From Syncephalastrum monosporum B8922 (Eukaryota > Mucoromycota > Mucoromycetes > Mucorales > Syncephalastraceae): DNA of 64,000 nt. This document shows, piece after piece, positions 11,901 to 22,888 of the stretch. The position numbers and the translations under genes were made by a program. A model generated the notes under the pieces. That model was not told the origin of the DNA and did no database searches. It was given only the letters and a program-made list of their open reading frames with translations. The stretch spans positions 62,001 to 126,000 of the forward strand of contig JNEN01001266.1 in assembly GCA_000697355.1 (NCBI GenBank), read 5' to 3'. The stretch's first letter is position 1. Each line of letters starts with the position of its first letter.

Positions 11901-12921
11901 CGGTCACGGCAGCAATCGCAGTGCAGGCACCAAGTTGATGGATTGGTTCAAGAAGAAGCCTTTAAGTACGTATTACCGGCGTGGCCGGTCCCCATTTTTA
12001 AAGAGACTTCTTTTCTCATGCTCTTGTTTTTTTTTTCTTTAAGGTACCCGTGACCGCTCGCTTAGCAGCTTGGGGCGTCCTGAGCTTAATGGATCGACCC
12101 ATGTGTTCCCCTCGCTGCACACGGCACTGATGCCTATCGGGAAGTCGTATGCCGTCGATTTCAACGATCCCCGCCTGCGCACACACCACGGCGCGGTCGA
12201 CCAAGATGCGTTGACGTCGCGCTCGCCCCCGGCCGTGCTCGTCGAGGTCAAGCAAACCTTGCTCTCGATGGGCATGGACATCAAAAAGGACGGCGAATAT
12301 AAGCTCAAATGCGTGCGACGCAAGCGGCCCGAGCAGCTGCATGACGGCAGTTCCGGTGCATCCAACAGCTCCACGACCAAACAGCAGCGTCGGACCAGCG
12401 CGCCTTTCCGCATGTTCCTCCGCGGTGCGCGTCAACACCACCACAACCGCAATCACCGTCTGCAGCCTGCTTCGGAAGGGCCGACGCCGACGCCGACGTC
12501 CAGCACGCCGGTGCAGGTGATCTATGGCGATCCCGTGGTCGATCCAGGCGAGGAAGTCCGTTTCAGCGTTGAGCTGTGCAAGATCAAGAATCTGCCCGGC
12601 CTGTATATTGTGGATATCCGACGTATGCGTGGCAATGTTTGGGCCTACAAGTTCTTGTATCATACCCTCCTCGACACGCTCAACCTCAGTGGCAAGGGTG
12701 GCTACATGACCCAGCCCAGCCATCAACAACAACAACAACAGCAGCAGCAGCAACAGCAAGAGCAGCAAAATCAGCAACAGACCCAACAGCAAATCCAGCA
12801 GAATGTGTCCTCCGCTTCTTCGTCCTCCTCGTCGCGAAAACCACATAATGTGAATCGCAACAGCTGTGCCAGCAGCGGAGGCAGTAGCATGCTCGAAGAT
12901 GTGAAGGAGGAAGAGGACTAG
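8919..12921 (+). CDS. Kin4-type Ser/Thr protein kinase with C-terminal KA1-like domain
   Basis: Six exons (8919-9395, 9796-9879, 9962-10046, 10183-10316, 10390-11965, 12044-12921), 1077 residues. The kinase domain spans about residues 131-400: glycine loop GEGEFG, catalytic Lys in VAIKL, Glu in KVEREI, HRDLKLEN catalytic loop, DFGFAN, then [31 protein letters not shown] and [18 protein letters not shown] match the Kin4/CAMKL subfamily. Yeast Kin4 guards spindle position; other members act in polarity and stress. A long Ser/Pro/Gln linker follows. Residues about 828-1000 fit a KA1 domain, closing with [14 protein letters not shown] and later [20 protein letters not shown] polyQ run and acidic end follow. 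Introns 1, 3 and 4 use GC donors (GCAAGT, GCAAGT, GCAAGG); each junction restores an invariant kinase motif. Intron 1 is 400 nt, far longer than the others. Confidence 0.92.
9400..9670 (+). repeat. Purine-rich low-complexity tract inside kinase intron 1
   Basis: Most of the 400-nt first intron of the kinase gene is A/G-rich on the coding strand, including GA-dinucleotide stretches near 9521-9570. Open frames through it are read-through artefacts of this composition rather than exons. Confidence 0.75.
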
Positions 12922-13790
12922 ACCATCGAATTATACCCAGCCAACCCATCGTCAACGGTTCCATATTTTTTTTCTTCCTTTTCTTTTTTTATTGCATTTC
13001 GTCGTTCGTTTCCTTTCGTTCTTTCATACATAACACACAGCAAGACATAGCACACAAAGCAACCACATACGCACAACCACGCAAGACATTCACCTGCAAG
13101 TAAAATTTCTTTCCGATCCTACTATCTTCTTTTTCTAGTCCCTATTTGCTTCTCTCTCTCTCTCCCTCAATGAACCATCCTATTGGGTAGGAAGGTCTTA
13201 ATTTTCTGCTTCTTTTTTTCTTTTTTTTTTTCTGGATGTCATAAGCACATGCAAATTCCCAATTTTTTAAGGAAGGTGACCTGAATTATGAAACCAGTTC
13301 GATATGCGTTGAACACTGAATCACCCTAATGTTTACTGACGGCCCTACTTGGTGAATCTCGACTTCATTCTATATACAGTTCCACAATTGTCAGCTTCAA
13401 AGACTGTTTCTTTAGAATAAACGATTAGTCGTCGTTCACTCGAGTAATCACAAAGGCAGACAATGGTCTTCAGGCCAGGAATAAGAACGAACAAGAATAG
13501 AATAATTTACGACCCCATACTCCGCGTGGAATAAAAGGGCACACTTACTTGACTGTCTTGAAACAGAGAGTGCCATTCTCTCTTTTTCGTCTAATTCATC
13601 CACCACGGCGCAAATCAACCCGAGCCCTTCTCCACCTAAAGACGACGCAGGTTGTTTCGCCTCTTCGTCTTCGCCCGAGGAATCCGATTCTACCACCGTT
13701 CAAGTCATCCGCAGGAAACGCGCTCAACGCCAGTTCAGAAAGCAGCAGCAGAATCTTGAAACAAGCGCAACACCCCCTCTCATCGACGCG
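12922..13790. other. Spacer and leader of the dolichol kinase gene
   Basis: Holds the 3' flank of the kinase gene (T-rich, CA-rich) and the putative promoter of SEC59. An AATAAAAG sequence at 13530-13537 resembles a TATA element; the first ATG after it is at 13791. The frame of that ATG stays open back to about 13505 and is Ser/Thr/Gln-rich, so an upstream exon extending the protein cannot be excluded. Confidence 0.45.
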
Positions 13791-16188
13791 ATGGCGGTGG
13801 TTGAGCCTTATTACCATGCCAACTCGCTCGAACGTCTCGTGTGGTTCTCTTCCTTTGCCTGGGTCATCTATCACTGCGACACCGGTAATTGAATAATTGA
13901 AATAATGTGTGATGTTGGGCGCACGGCCCTTTTTTTTTTTTTTTTTTGCTGATTCGATCGCACAGTCGCCTGGGGTTTCCTTCTCTTGGTGCTCGCAGGC
14001 ATCGGTCGCTTTGGGTACATTCGGAAGCCGCCAGCCAAATCACCCCCGTCACCTCCGTTACTGAGCAAATCGTCCTCCACTGCCACCTCGTCAGGGGAAG
14101 TCTCGGAAAACGAGCCAAATGGAAAGACGTCGCCCCCGCCACGGAAGCCTGCTTTATCGTCGTCATCGACAGCATCCGGCGTAAGTATCTTTGGCGTGAG
14201 TCGGTCTGCATTCCGGTAAGTCATGCTTGTAAGTCATCCACCCCCTCTTGCAGACGATTCACAGCCGTGTCAGTGCAGATGCAGATAGCGGTCTTTTATG
14301 TGGCACACTCTTGATGCCCATGGTCGCCATGGTCAAGACACAGAGGGATCATACAGAAGGTAGAAAGTAAAAAACATGCTACATATTCGACCCCACGTAA
14401 CACAGTGTTCGCTACCAGACATGGACGTCAAGCTGGATCTCGTCTTACTTTTGACCGTTCTCTTTCTCGTCCTCATCATCCTCAACCGCTATGTATCGCC
14501 TGTCAAGCGCAGGTTTCGAAAACGCGGTCTATTTTTGATCAGTGTCGGGCTTGCCTCCTTATTCACCTATGCCGCGACGCGCAAGTGCTCGCATTGGCTT
14601 CCTTTCCTGGCCCAAGTACCTTTGTCCATGACCATCATCACCATCACAGCCTTTCTTTGGTCACTCTATATTTCAGCCATTGCCCTCAAGCGGTGCTTTA
14701 CACTTGGCGAGATGGCCGTCCTGTCCCAAGCCGCAGCCATCCTAGTGTTTACCTCCCTCGAGTACATATACAACAGGGTAATGACGCGGCAAGAGAACCC
14801 CCCCCCCAGGATAACACGAGATCTCACCATACCTAGTTCTTCTCCTTTGACACGATGGATAAACCGATGGATACGACCGAGGCGGCCTCAGTGCTTTTGC
14901 ATGCGGTGGTCCTGGGCATGGTAGTCATTGGCATGGTCTGCTACCCCGCACTGCGCCGTTCGCGCCGCCTGGCACAGATACCCTACTGGCGATCCAGCCC
15001 CTCGACATTGGTATGGTCCCGCATTCAAAAACGCAAGGTCGTCATCGCCTGCGCCTTCTATGCTGTGACGGCCTTGGTCATTCTCTTTGTGATTGAACCT
15101 GTCACCAAGGCTATTTTGGGTCAAGAACCCTTGCTATGGTATGTCCCCCGCACAAACGCGTTTGTTTTTATCTGATAAGGCGTAGGACGCTGTCATTTGT
15201 CCTTTTCTCCCCTTCCAGACTCTTGCTCTGCGGCTACTGGGGCTTTGCAGTGGCGGCGACAGTCGTTGCATGGCTCTTGGTGCTGGACTTCAATACACCC
15301 GTCTCTGTGGAAAGCAAGACCTTGACGACGACACTGAACAAGAAACGCAAGCTCTTTCATGCGCTTGCTGTCGTCATGTTTGTGCCTGGCGTTCTTTTAG
15401 AGGTAACACAGAATGATACAGGGGTTGGATTAGGCTAATGCAATCATGCCTCGTTTAGCACACATTTCTTCAACTTGCGTTCGGCGTCGCGCTCTCAACT
15501 TTTATCTACCTGGAATACTTGCGCTACTTTGCCGTGTGGCCCTACGGCAACAACATCCATATCTTCCTGACCGAATTTATTGATAATCGCGATCTGGGTC
15601 CTGTCATCTTGAGTCACATTTACTTGCTCCTGGGTTGTGCCGCACCCGTATGGCTCGGAAGGTAGGTCCTTTGATGTCATACGGTTCGCGATTCTGTATT
15701 CACATATCTTTCGAGTGGGGACAATGTGCTCGCGTCTCTCACGGGTATCCTTACGCTCGGCTTCGGCGATACGGCGGTAGGTTACTTCATAAAACTTATA
15801 AAGAAGAATATTCACCTCTCTATCTAGGCTTCTGTCATTGGCAAACAATACGGGTCCATCCGATGGCCCGGGACAAAGAAAACGGTGGAAGGCACAGTGG
15901 CATTTGTCGTTACTGTGGTTTTGAGCTCCATTTTCATCATGTACGCTGCCGCTTTTCTCGGCGTCGAAGAGGCAGAACAATTCATTTCTTTGGCAGGCCA
16001 AAGCGAATGGATGTCCTATGCCATTATGACAACAATGGCAGGCAAGTGACAGTTTTAATATCTCGAGATGGATGGCTCACATGTCTTTTTTTTTTATGAT
16101 AGGATTACTGGAAGCATCATCAACACAAAATGATAACATCATCATACCGCTGTACATGTACGCCCTGGTGGTTCTTGGCCTACCCTAA
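13791..16188 (+). CDS. SEC59: Dolichol kinase (Sec59 family)
   Basis: CTP-dependent kinase of the ER membrane that makes dolichyl phosphate for N-glycosylation, O-mannosylation and GPI anchors. Ten exons: 13791-13884, 13966-14180, 14254-14359, 14419-14777, 14837-15138, 15186-15402, 15459-15661, 15716-15776, 15828-16041, 16103-16188; 618 residues. It is strongly hydrophobic with many membrane segments. The C-terminal core is diagnostic: KRKLFHALAVVMFVPG, then DNVLASLTGILTLGFGDTA, ASVIGKQYGS.RWPGTKKTVEGT (the CTP-binding GDTxAS...KTxEG signature), and finally LLEASSTQNDNIIIPLY. Intron 6 (15139-15185) is only 47 nt. The last intron starts GGCAAGT (GC donor at 16042); only this choice gives the conserved end, while the nearby GT donor produces a premature stop. 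The N-terminal start is less sure. It is convergent with the next gene, 137 bases away. Confidence 0.92.
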
Positions 16189-16286
16189 TTACACATCACT
16201 ACACAGTCTTCCTTTGTTTCTTTGTTTCTTTTTTTTTTTTTTTTTCGTCCTCTTTGCTTTTCATGGTAAACTTGAATCAATCTGCA

Positions 16287-16317
<31 letters not shown>

Positions 16318-16319
16318 TA
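16287..16319. repeat. AT dinucleotide microsatellite
   Basis: An uninterrupted TA/AT run between the convergent ends of the dolichol kinase gene and the minus-strand unknown gene. It is probably part of both 3' flanks. Confidence 0.9.
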
Positions 16320-16325
16320 AAGGTG

Positions 16326-19300
16326 CTAGGTTACAAGCGAGGAGGACGACGTGGACGGCCGCTCGACACCGGCAGCTACCGATCGCAGACCCGCACGCTT
16401 GACAGCCTTGTTTCGTTCTTCCAGATATTCCGTGTACGATTTCCACAGCTTACGCGGGAAAAGGACGACGGTGCGAAACCATTTCATGACACAGATAATG
16501 ATCCATACCAACAAAGCGAACACTGGGTTTCTATTAGTACCCAAGCTTCTGCGCCTCTTCCCCTTCTTCACCTTATACGCCGTCTACTTACATGTCAAGA
16601 GATATGAGAGTAATGCGTATCCGGTATCCAACCAGGGATTTTTGGCCCGGTTCGCCAGAATTGAGTCGATGTCCACTTCAAGCTTTTTGAGCTAAAGCAC
16701 ACATGTCAATCCAACCATGCCCTTTTTCTTTTTGATCTCTTGCCTTTACTTACAGCCGAATAATGTGCCTCGGGTATATCTTTGATGTAGTTGGCCATGC
16801 TGTGGCGTGCATTGTTGATATCCATCTGGATATCACGTATCAAGCTTTCAGTATCGACCAAGGCCTGCTTAAAATCGACCATTTCGCTTTCAAGGGCACA
16901 CACACCGAGGCGCACTTCCTCTTGGCGGTAGTCAAAAGGATTGATGGAGCGGTACGGGAGGAGGTTGTCTAGGAGGAGGGATGGTGCGCGGTCAAGTTGC
17001 CGTGAGGACCCAATGGAAGAGCCACGAGGCGGCATCGCGGGTTTGCTCGCCGTGCTGCCCGCTCCACTGTGGGATGTCATGGGAGGGACCCCACCACCAC
17101 CACCACCTGCAGATGAACCCGAGCTAAGAGAGGAGGACGAGGCCGGGGGCGTACCAGCTGTGAAGGTGGGCCGTTTTCTGGGTCGATCGTCGGCGGTCAC
17201 GGCAGCGGGTTTGCCGCGGAAACTGCTGCTCGGACTCGGACCGGTGGAAACACCCGCCGCTTCGTCGTCGAGCGCCATATTGTCAATCGCCTCGCGATGC
17301 TCCTCCATGAATTGCTGCAGAGATTGAATTGAGTGACCAGGAATAATTGATAGATCTGGCTTTAACTTACTCTAGATTCGCATGCGATGCGCTGGAGCTC
17401 CTGAAGTCGAATATCCATACTGCTTAGCATCTTTTCTGTTTCGTGCCGTGCCCTGAGACGGGAACGAAAGAAAAAAAAATCAGCTTTTTGAATGGCATGG
17501 GTTGGCGCATTATCTTACTCGTCTTCTGCTGCATTATCTAGGCCATTGCCCAAGAGAGAGACATGCAGATCTAGCAGTGGACCTGGCAGGCAAAGGTGCA
17601 TTAGTGAATGAAACAGCTGAGAATATGCACACATACCATTTTCCGCCACGTCGGGTCCTTCCAGATGAATCAGTTTCACAAACTCGATCTTGTCGTCCGT
17701 TTTAGCATGTGTAATGGCTGGAATTCAAGGAAAAAAGAATGAACAAGATCATCATTTACGAATACATGCTCATATTTACCAACACGCCGTGATTGAGGTT
17801 TACGGGTAGGTTCTGGGATGCGATAGCTCGAAATCAGCTGACTGGCATCGATAAGATCTTCTTCCTCCGTGTCATCATTATCCTCTTCGTCCTCGTCTTC
17901 TTCATGATCATGCTCATCCTCTTCGACACCCGGAACACCATTGTACTTGATTTTCCGCTCCACAAGCTCCATATGTCCCTGACTTTCATAGGCTTTGAGC
18001 AAGCCCAGCACTTCATCCGGTAACGAGTCATAGTCGAAAAGGAGTGTCTTGGGCGTTTCGGTCTTGACAAGAGAAACAACACTGCTCTTGGCACTGTACG
18101 TCTTTCTGCCCCCTGCACTGTTGATATCCGTGGAGCTTTCACGGCCGCTCTTGATCCCGTCTTCGCTTCCAGAGGGGTAGATGCGGTTTGCACCGCGGGT
18201 GGATCCCTCTGCATCACTTTGGGCCGACGCAGCATGGGGAGATACGGGGCGGTCTTGCTCAGGGACTGTTCTCATTCCATGGATTGGCTCATACTCGGTA
18301 GAGTGCTTCTCCAGCATAGAATGCGGGTGTCTATGGGACGGCTGCTCCGGAGCCGAGGGGCCCGAGTGATCTGAAAAGAGCTCGTCTTCGAAGCTCTTGC
18401 CGGAAGCATCCTGCATACTGTTGAAAGAATGGCGTCTCGTGGCATTCTGAGTCCCCAGGTCTTGTTCCTTGGGCGGAATAAGAATCGGGGACGCATGGCT
18501 GGGCACGGCGGAGGACGTGCGACGATGCCGTGACAGTCTTTGTTTGAGAAGCGTGGACGGATGCAGAGGCCGTTTGGCGTCCTCCTTGGGATGCACGCCG
18601 CTCCCTGCGCTGCTTCGGCTGCTGTCCCGGAACATCATGACAGACGCAGACGACCGAGAAGCACTGTCAGCCGTGGATGGGCTGCCGCTACTTTTGGCGA
18701 AGCTCTCGTTTTCGAGGCTGGTATTCAGCTGCTCCATGGACATCTTGCCTTTGCCTTTCGTTTTCTCTCCCCGGCCCTTGATAAAGTGCTTGTACCAAGA
18801 CCGACGGTGGGCTGTCTTCCGATCGTGCTGCACAGGCATCGGCTGTGGTAGCGTGGCTGAAGGGGGCGGTGTGCTTTGTGAAGGGCGAGTGACAACGGGA
18901 TGCATGGGCTCATCCTGGCGTTGGTTGGGTAATTCGTCTGTGCTGCTCGAGAAGCGAGAGGCCAAACCTTGGTACTTCGATGGTTCGGGGCTGCGAGTGT
19001 CCTCGGCCGTGAAGGGGAAGCTATCTGTGGTGTTGGATGAGAGCAATTCGGGAGAGGGATGGCTGGAGGGCGGCTGTGGTCGTGCGTGTGGATATGGCTC
19101 GGAGGTGTCGCCATCGAAGTAGGGATCGGTGGAGGCGTGCTGGTGGTGGGTATTTGAAGAGGTGCGGGAGTGCTTTCCAGAAGAATAACCGTCTTGTAGA
19201 GTTTATGATAAGATGCATTTACATCGCTGGTCAGTCAGGCATGCAGAGAACGAGGACTTCAAAGGGGGGCGGCACTGTAGAAAAAGCGCACTCATTACCT

Positions 19301-19865
19301 TGGGATGGATAGGTCCTGGGGTTCTTGCTCCGTGACATATTCGGAAGCGTGGCCGTCATCTGAGTCAGCTTCATGATGTCCTCGTTGGATACCGCACCCA
19401 GCATATCCTTGGCTGCCATATGCATCAAATATCAGTATCAATACCGGTGATAAAAAAGCGGACTTCTTCGTAGTCTGCCAACTCACTGCGATCCACAACG
19501 GGTGCTTTGTCTCTTGCCCTTGAAGACGACGAGGTGGAGGAAGTCGCTGTGGCATGTTTCAGCTCTGAGGATTGAGACAAAGAAGGAACAGGTGCATTTT
19601 CCAGCCATCCTCTAGAAGCTTCAATGCCGAAAGCATTCTGTGGGTTGTTTTGATAGTGGTGGCCGTGCGTCTGTGTCTGTGTATTGTGTGCGTGCTGGAG
19701 ATCTCTTGTGCTGTCGTGTGAAGCAATCCGCGAATGGCTCTTGTTTTTGCTTTTGTTGTCGTGTTCCGGTTTGGTTTGCTTTAGCTCAGCCGATAAAGAG
19801 GGCTGCGGTCTTTGGGATGTATTCCTCCAATGGTCGAGTTCATTGAAGTGTCGGTGCGGTTGCAT
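16326..19865 (-). CDS. Large low-complexity protein with C-terminal membrane segment, unknown function
   Basis: I do not recognise the family. On the minus strand nine exons join in phase: 19865-19487, 19412-19299, 19192-17780, 17717-17637, 17582-17519, 17452-17371, 17314-16754, 16691-16592, 16522-16326; 996 residues. The first ~650 residues are Ser/Pro/His-rich and disordered, then comes an acidic run of Glu/Asp (near 17850-17950). A conserved-looking region follows (KTDDKIEFVKLIHLEGPDV, then a helical stretch ending LQELQRIACESR), then a Gly/Pro-rich linker, a probable coiled coil (EEVRLGVCALESEMVDFKQA onward) and one strong membrane segment (LFALLVWIIICVMKWF) with a basic region behind it. 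The topology suggests a tail-anchored or C-terminally anchored protein with a cytosolic scaffold-like body. The last intron carries a perfect TACTAAT branch site. The start at 19865 is the first ATG of the frame. Confidence 0.72.
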
Positions 19866-20623
19866 AAAGAAAGATGTGCTATTTCGTCACAGGGAAACAG
19901 AGCCAGGAAATCAAAAAATTCAATCCTTCTTTTTGATTCGCAGACAATGCGCCTGACCACAACCCAACGGATCGCCTGTACTGTAGAGAGTAATGGATAT
20001 CCAATCTATACACACATCAGGTTGTCTCCCTGCGGATTATTCTGTAACGTACTCGACAATATAGCGACTACGTCTTTATTCTACAGGACATGCTACACCC
20101 ACGCCCTTTTCGTCCGCGTGCCATGTCTTCTTATACACATATGTGAACAATTGCCTATGCCATTAAAGCACTTTACACGGATACAGTCAAGCATATATAT
20201 GTGTAAACCGCAACAAGTGTGAGGAATGAGCCTAGCTAGCTTTTTTCTATTTGAGATCCTTGGTCCGAGCGTCAGGGTATGGACTTTTTCGCGTAATGGA
20301 CATCGCTTTGCTTGAATCCTTTGTCATGAAAGACAAGTTCCAACCTTGATTGCCAAAAACAAGCCAAATAAAATATATTCAACATCGCAGAACGGTACGC
20401 ATGTTCAAGCAGCTCTTCCTTTCGTGAGAAGCACTCAAAGTACTCATAGTATGGTGGCAACAGCAACAAGAGCCATAACAATCATTTCACAGCCAATAAA
20501 AAATGCGGAACGCGTACAAAATGGTACACAAAGATGCATTACGTGTCGCATAAAAAAGAAAGCCCACCTCTTCCTTTCGTTATTGCTTTTTATCATTTAT
20601 ATTTGCTTTTTAAAAAAAAGAAT

Positions 20624-20800
20624 GGGTGCCTCTTAGCCGTCCTACCCGAAGGTAGTCCGTTGCCCGAGGACCATCGCTTGGAGATGGGCACCCGTCGATC
20701 CTCTTCCACCCTTTGGGACTCGTGCCCAAACCGGAACCCGTCTTCGGCCCTGGCATGGCCTCATGGGAAGGGGCCCTCACATTCCTCCCTGTTTGTTTTT
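20624..20800 (+). ncRNA. Candidate structured non-coding RNA
   Basis: A GC-rich island in AT-rich spacer. The first 70 bases can fold as a multibranch unit: GGGTGCC (20624-20630) pairs with GGCACCC (20687-20693), enclosing hairpins CTACC/GGTAG with a CGAA loop (20642-20655) and CCATC/GATGG with a 7-base loop (20671-20687; G20687 is shared with the outer stem). A further hairpin TTTGGG/CCCAAA follows. A TATA-like ATTTATATTT lies about 25 bases upstream and a T5 run at 20796-20800 could end polymerase III transcription. I could not match it to U1-U6, U3, 5S, SRP or RNase P/MRP by eye. It may also be a chance fold. Confidence 0.3.
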
Positions 20801-20996
20801 ATACAAGCCCGGTAGTTTAGTTTAGCAGTCGGCTTGTCTGCTTCATTGGGTCGTAGGGCCTGCCAAACCCCGGGACACCCTCCACAAATTGAATAAAGAA
20901 AAGAGAAGAAAAGCGAAGAAGCGAAAAAAAGACGCGTTTATATAGTTTTTGGACACCTGAGAGTGAAAAAAATGCTACCTGTAGCCAATGAGGTCT

Positions 20997-21047
20997 CGCG
21001 TTCGTGAAAATATTTTTCATTCTCAGGAGTCAGGTGAGAATGACGCG
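20997..21047 (+). other. Clustered inverted repeats (stem-loop candidate)
   Basis: CATTCTCA (21018-21025) and TGAGAATG (21035-21042) form an 8-bp stem with a 9-base loop; TGAAAA/TTTTCA lies just before it, and CGCGT (20997-21001) can pair with ACGCG (21043-21047) to enclose both. Role unknown: an RNA element, an imperfect transposon end or chance. Confidence 0.4.
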
Positions 21048-22888
21048 TGTGAGTGTGAGTGCTGCGGCAGGTGCTGCGGTGGGTGGGTGAGAAGAAAAGA
21101 AGTGAAAGAGTCCATGGTGACCATGAAGATGTAGACATTGCAATGAATTTACAGCAATTTGGGTATCGGAGAAACCTTGTATCACCGCTCTATTGTGCCT
21201 AAAATAAACTTTTGAGTTGCTACGCGTCGTGTGTATGTTTGTATGCCTACAAACAAACTGTGAAGTAATAAAGGAAAAGTCAGCTTACAGATGCTGTGCC
21301 GTAGGACGTCCTAGCACTCGGTTGCATACAGCAGCCTCAGTAGCATCATGGTGCGTTCCATATGCATGTATGAATATTGTAATACTGTACGTGGTCTGTG
21401 CTTCGCACTAAATATAGTCTAGGAGCGGTCTGACGCTCCAATTGAAGACGTCTGGCGTTACCGTGTCTCATTCACTAGTTTCACTGTCGAATACGAATAC
21501 CTGCATACTCGTCAGGTTTTTACTACGTATGAAGCTTGGCACCAAGTAGTCTGCTTGTATCTGGCATGCAGCAAGAGTATTTTTCGAGCTCAATATACAT
21601 TCCTTTGCAAGTAATACGGCAAAGTCGAAATATCTTTACCACGTAGTGGCTTTTGAGGTATGCATCATGACTCCATGACCATGCCCTTTGCGGCTCATTG
21701 GGCGCCATTAGGCAATCCACCCATGAACGCAATGTCGGCCGCCATATTCTTTCACTCACAGCATTATTGGCACCGTCCGGGCCAGCGCTGCTCTTGATCG
21801 CTTGCTGAACGCGCGAGCACTAATATAAGTGCGGTCATCAAAGCCTTTTGCACGGACGATGGATCCCATATCCTAGTTGAATTAATAAAATGCCATTTAA
21901 AGAGACGAGCAGGAGAGCAGTAAAAAACAAAGGGAAGGGAGTGCGTAGTTCTTTTCATACGCCCCTTGGCCTAGTTCAACGAGGTTGGTTCTTCTCTGAT
22001 CTCGCTTCTTTTTATATCTGAAGGCTCTCCGCATTCATTCATATTCATCTTGCTGCCAGAAACGTCTTGCTCGTGCTATTCTCTAATTCACGCGCATTCG
22101 CCCTGTCTTCTGACTGCAAAGATAGTCACCGTTATCAATAAGCTGCTATTTTCATTAGCGCCACAGCGCCCATATATACATGGCTCTTGTCTCATTGCGA
22201 CGAACTCCAACTCAGAAACCAGATCATGGTAATATATGAACTTTGTTTCCACATGAGTCATGACGCACACCGCTAAATAAAAGTAAAGCTACAAATCATT
22301 GCTCGTACAGTACCCTGATTCAATGGCTCGGGAACTGGTTAAAGGGAGATTACGACTGCGAATAAGGTATGATATCATTCGAAGCAGAAGTCTGGGTGGC
22401 AGTTCCTTTTTATGCGTCTGGGGCTTGATCAAATGCTGAAAAGCTTAGCGCGTGGAGCAACAAGAGATTATTTCCAGCAGCAGTGAAGTTACTTATGTAG
22501 TACTATTTCTAGCAAAAGAAGGAGCAGTGATCATATTTTTTGTACGATCAACGAAATATAATGGATCAGTTATGTTCGTAATTGATGTACACAAGGTACA
22601 GAGTACGATATCCATCCATCTTGGATCAGGCACAGGTGGCCCAAAAGAGTGCTCGTATGCAACGCGTTTGCTCATAGTGACAAGCAGGAAAAGAACGGAT
22701 GATGGGGGCGCCAATTCCTCCTTCACAGCACGACCATCCATACAAAGATTTTTCTGCAATCGATTGAGGCGTACTGTAAAAGGCAACTAAAAGTGAGCCA
22801 AATTTATGCGCAATTCCAAGGGTGGCTTATGGGACCTTACAATTTTAAACTTGGAACCAGCATTTTTTTTCGAGTGATCTTTATCGCC

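Larger units (their letters stand above)
19866..22888. other. 3 kb intergenic spacer
   Basis: Mostly AT-rich with no protein-like open frame. A GC-richer island at about 20624-20800 and a stem-loop cluster at 20997-21047 are listed separately. Between 21200 and 22880 I see nothing beyond ordinary spacer and the leader of UTP14. Confidence 0.5.

Noticed and set aside
12016..12846. 276-codon minus-strand open frame
   Set aside because: Antisense of the kinase KA1 exon; polyLeu comes from reversed CAG/CAA runs.
15139..15218. Dolichol kinase intron ending at CTTCCAG (15218)
   Set aside because: Joining there creates a TGA; the acceptor at 15185 restores Trp and an unbroken membrane segment.
19413..19444. 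32-nt intron in the minus-strand unknown gene
   Set aside because: Too short; the GTGAGT donor at 19486 gives a normal 74-nt intron in phase.
20981..20994. U4 snRNA gene
   Set aside because: Fourteen bases match the U4 kink-turn core, but the pairing half and the U6-pairing stem are absent.
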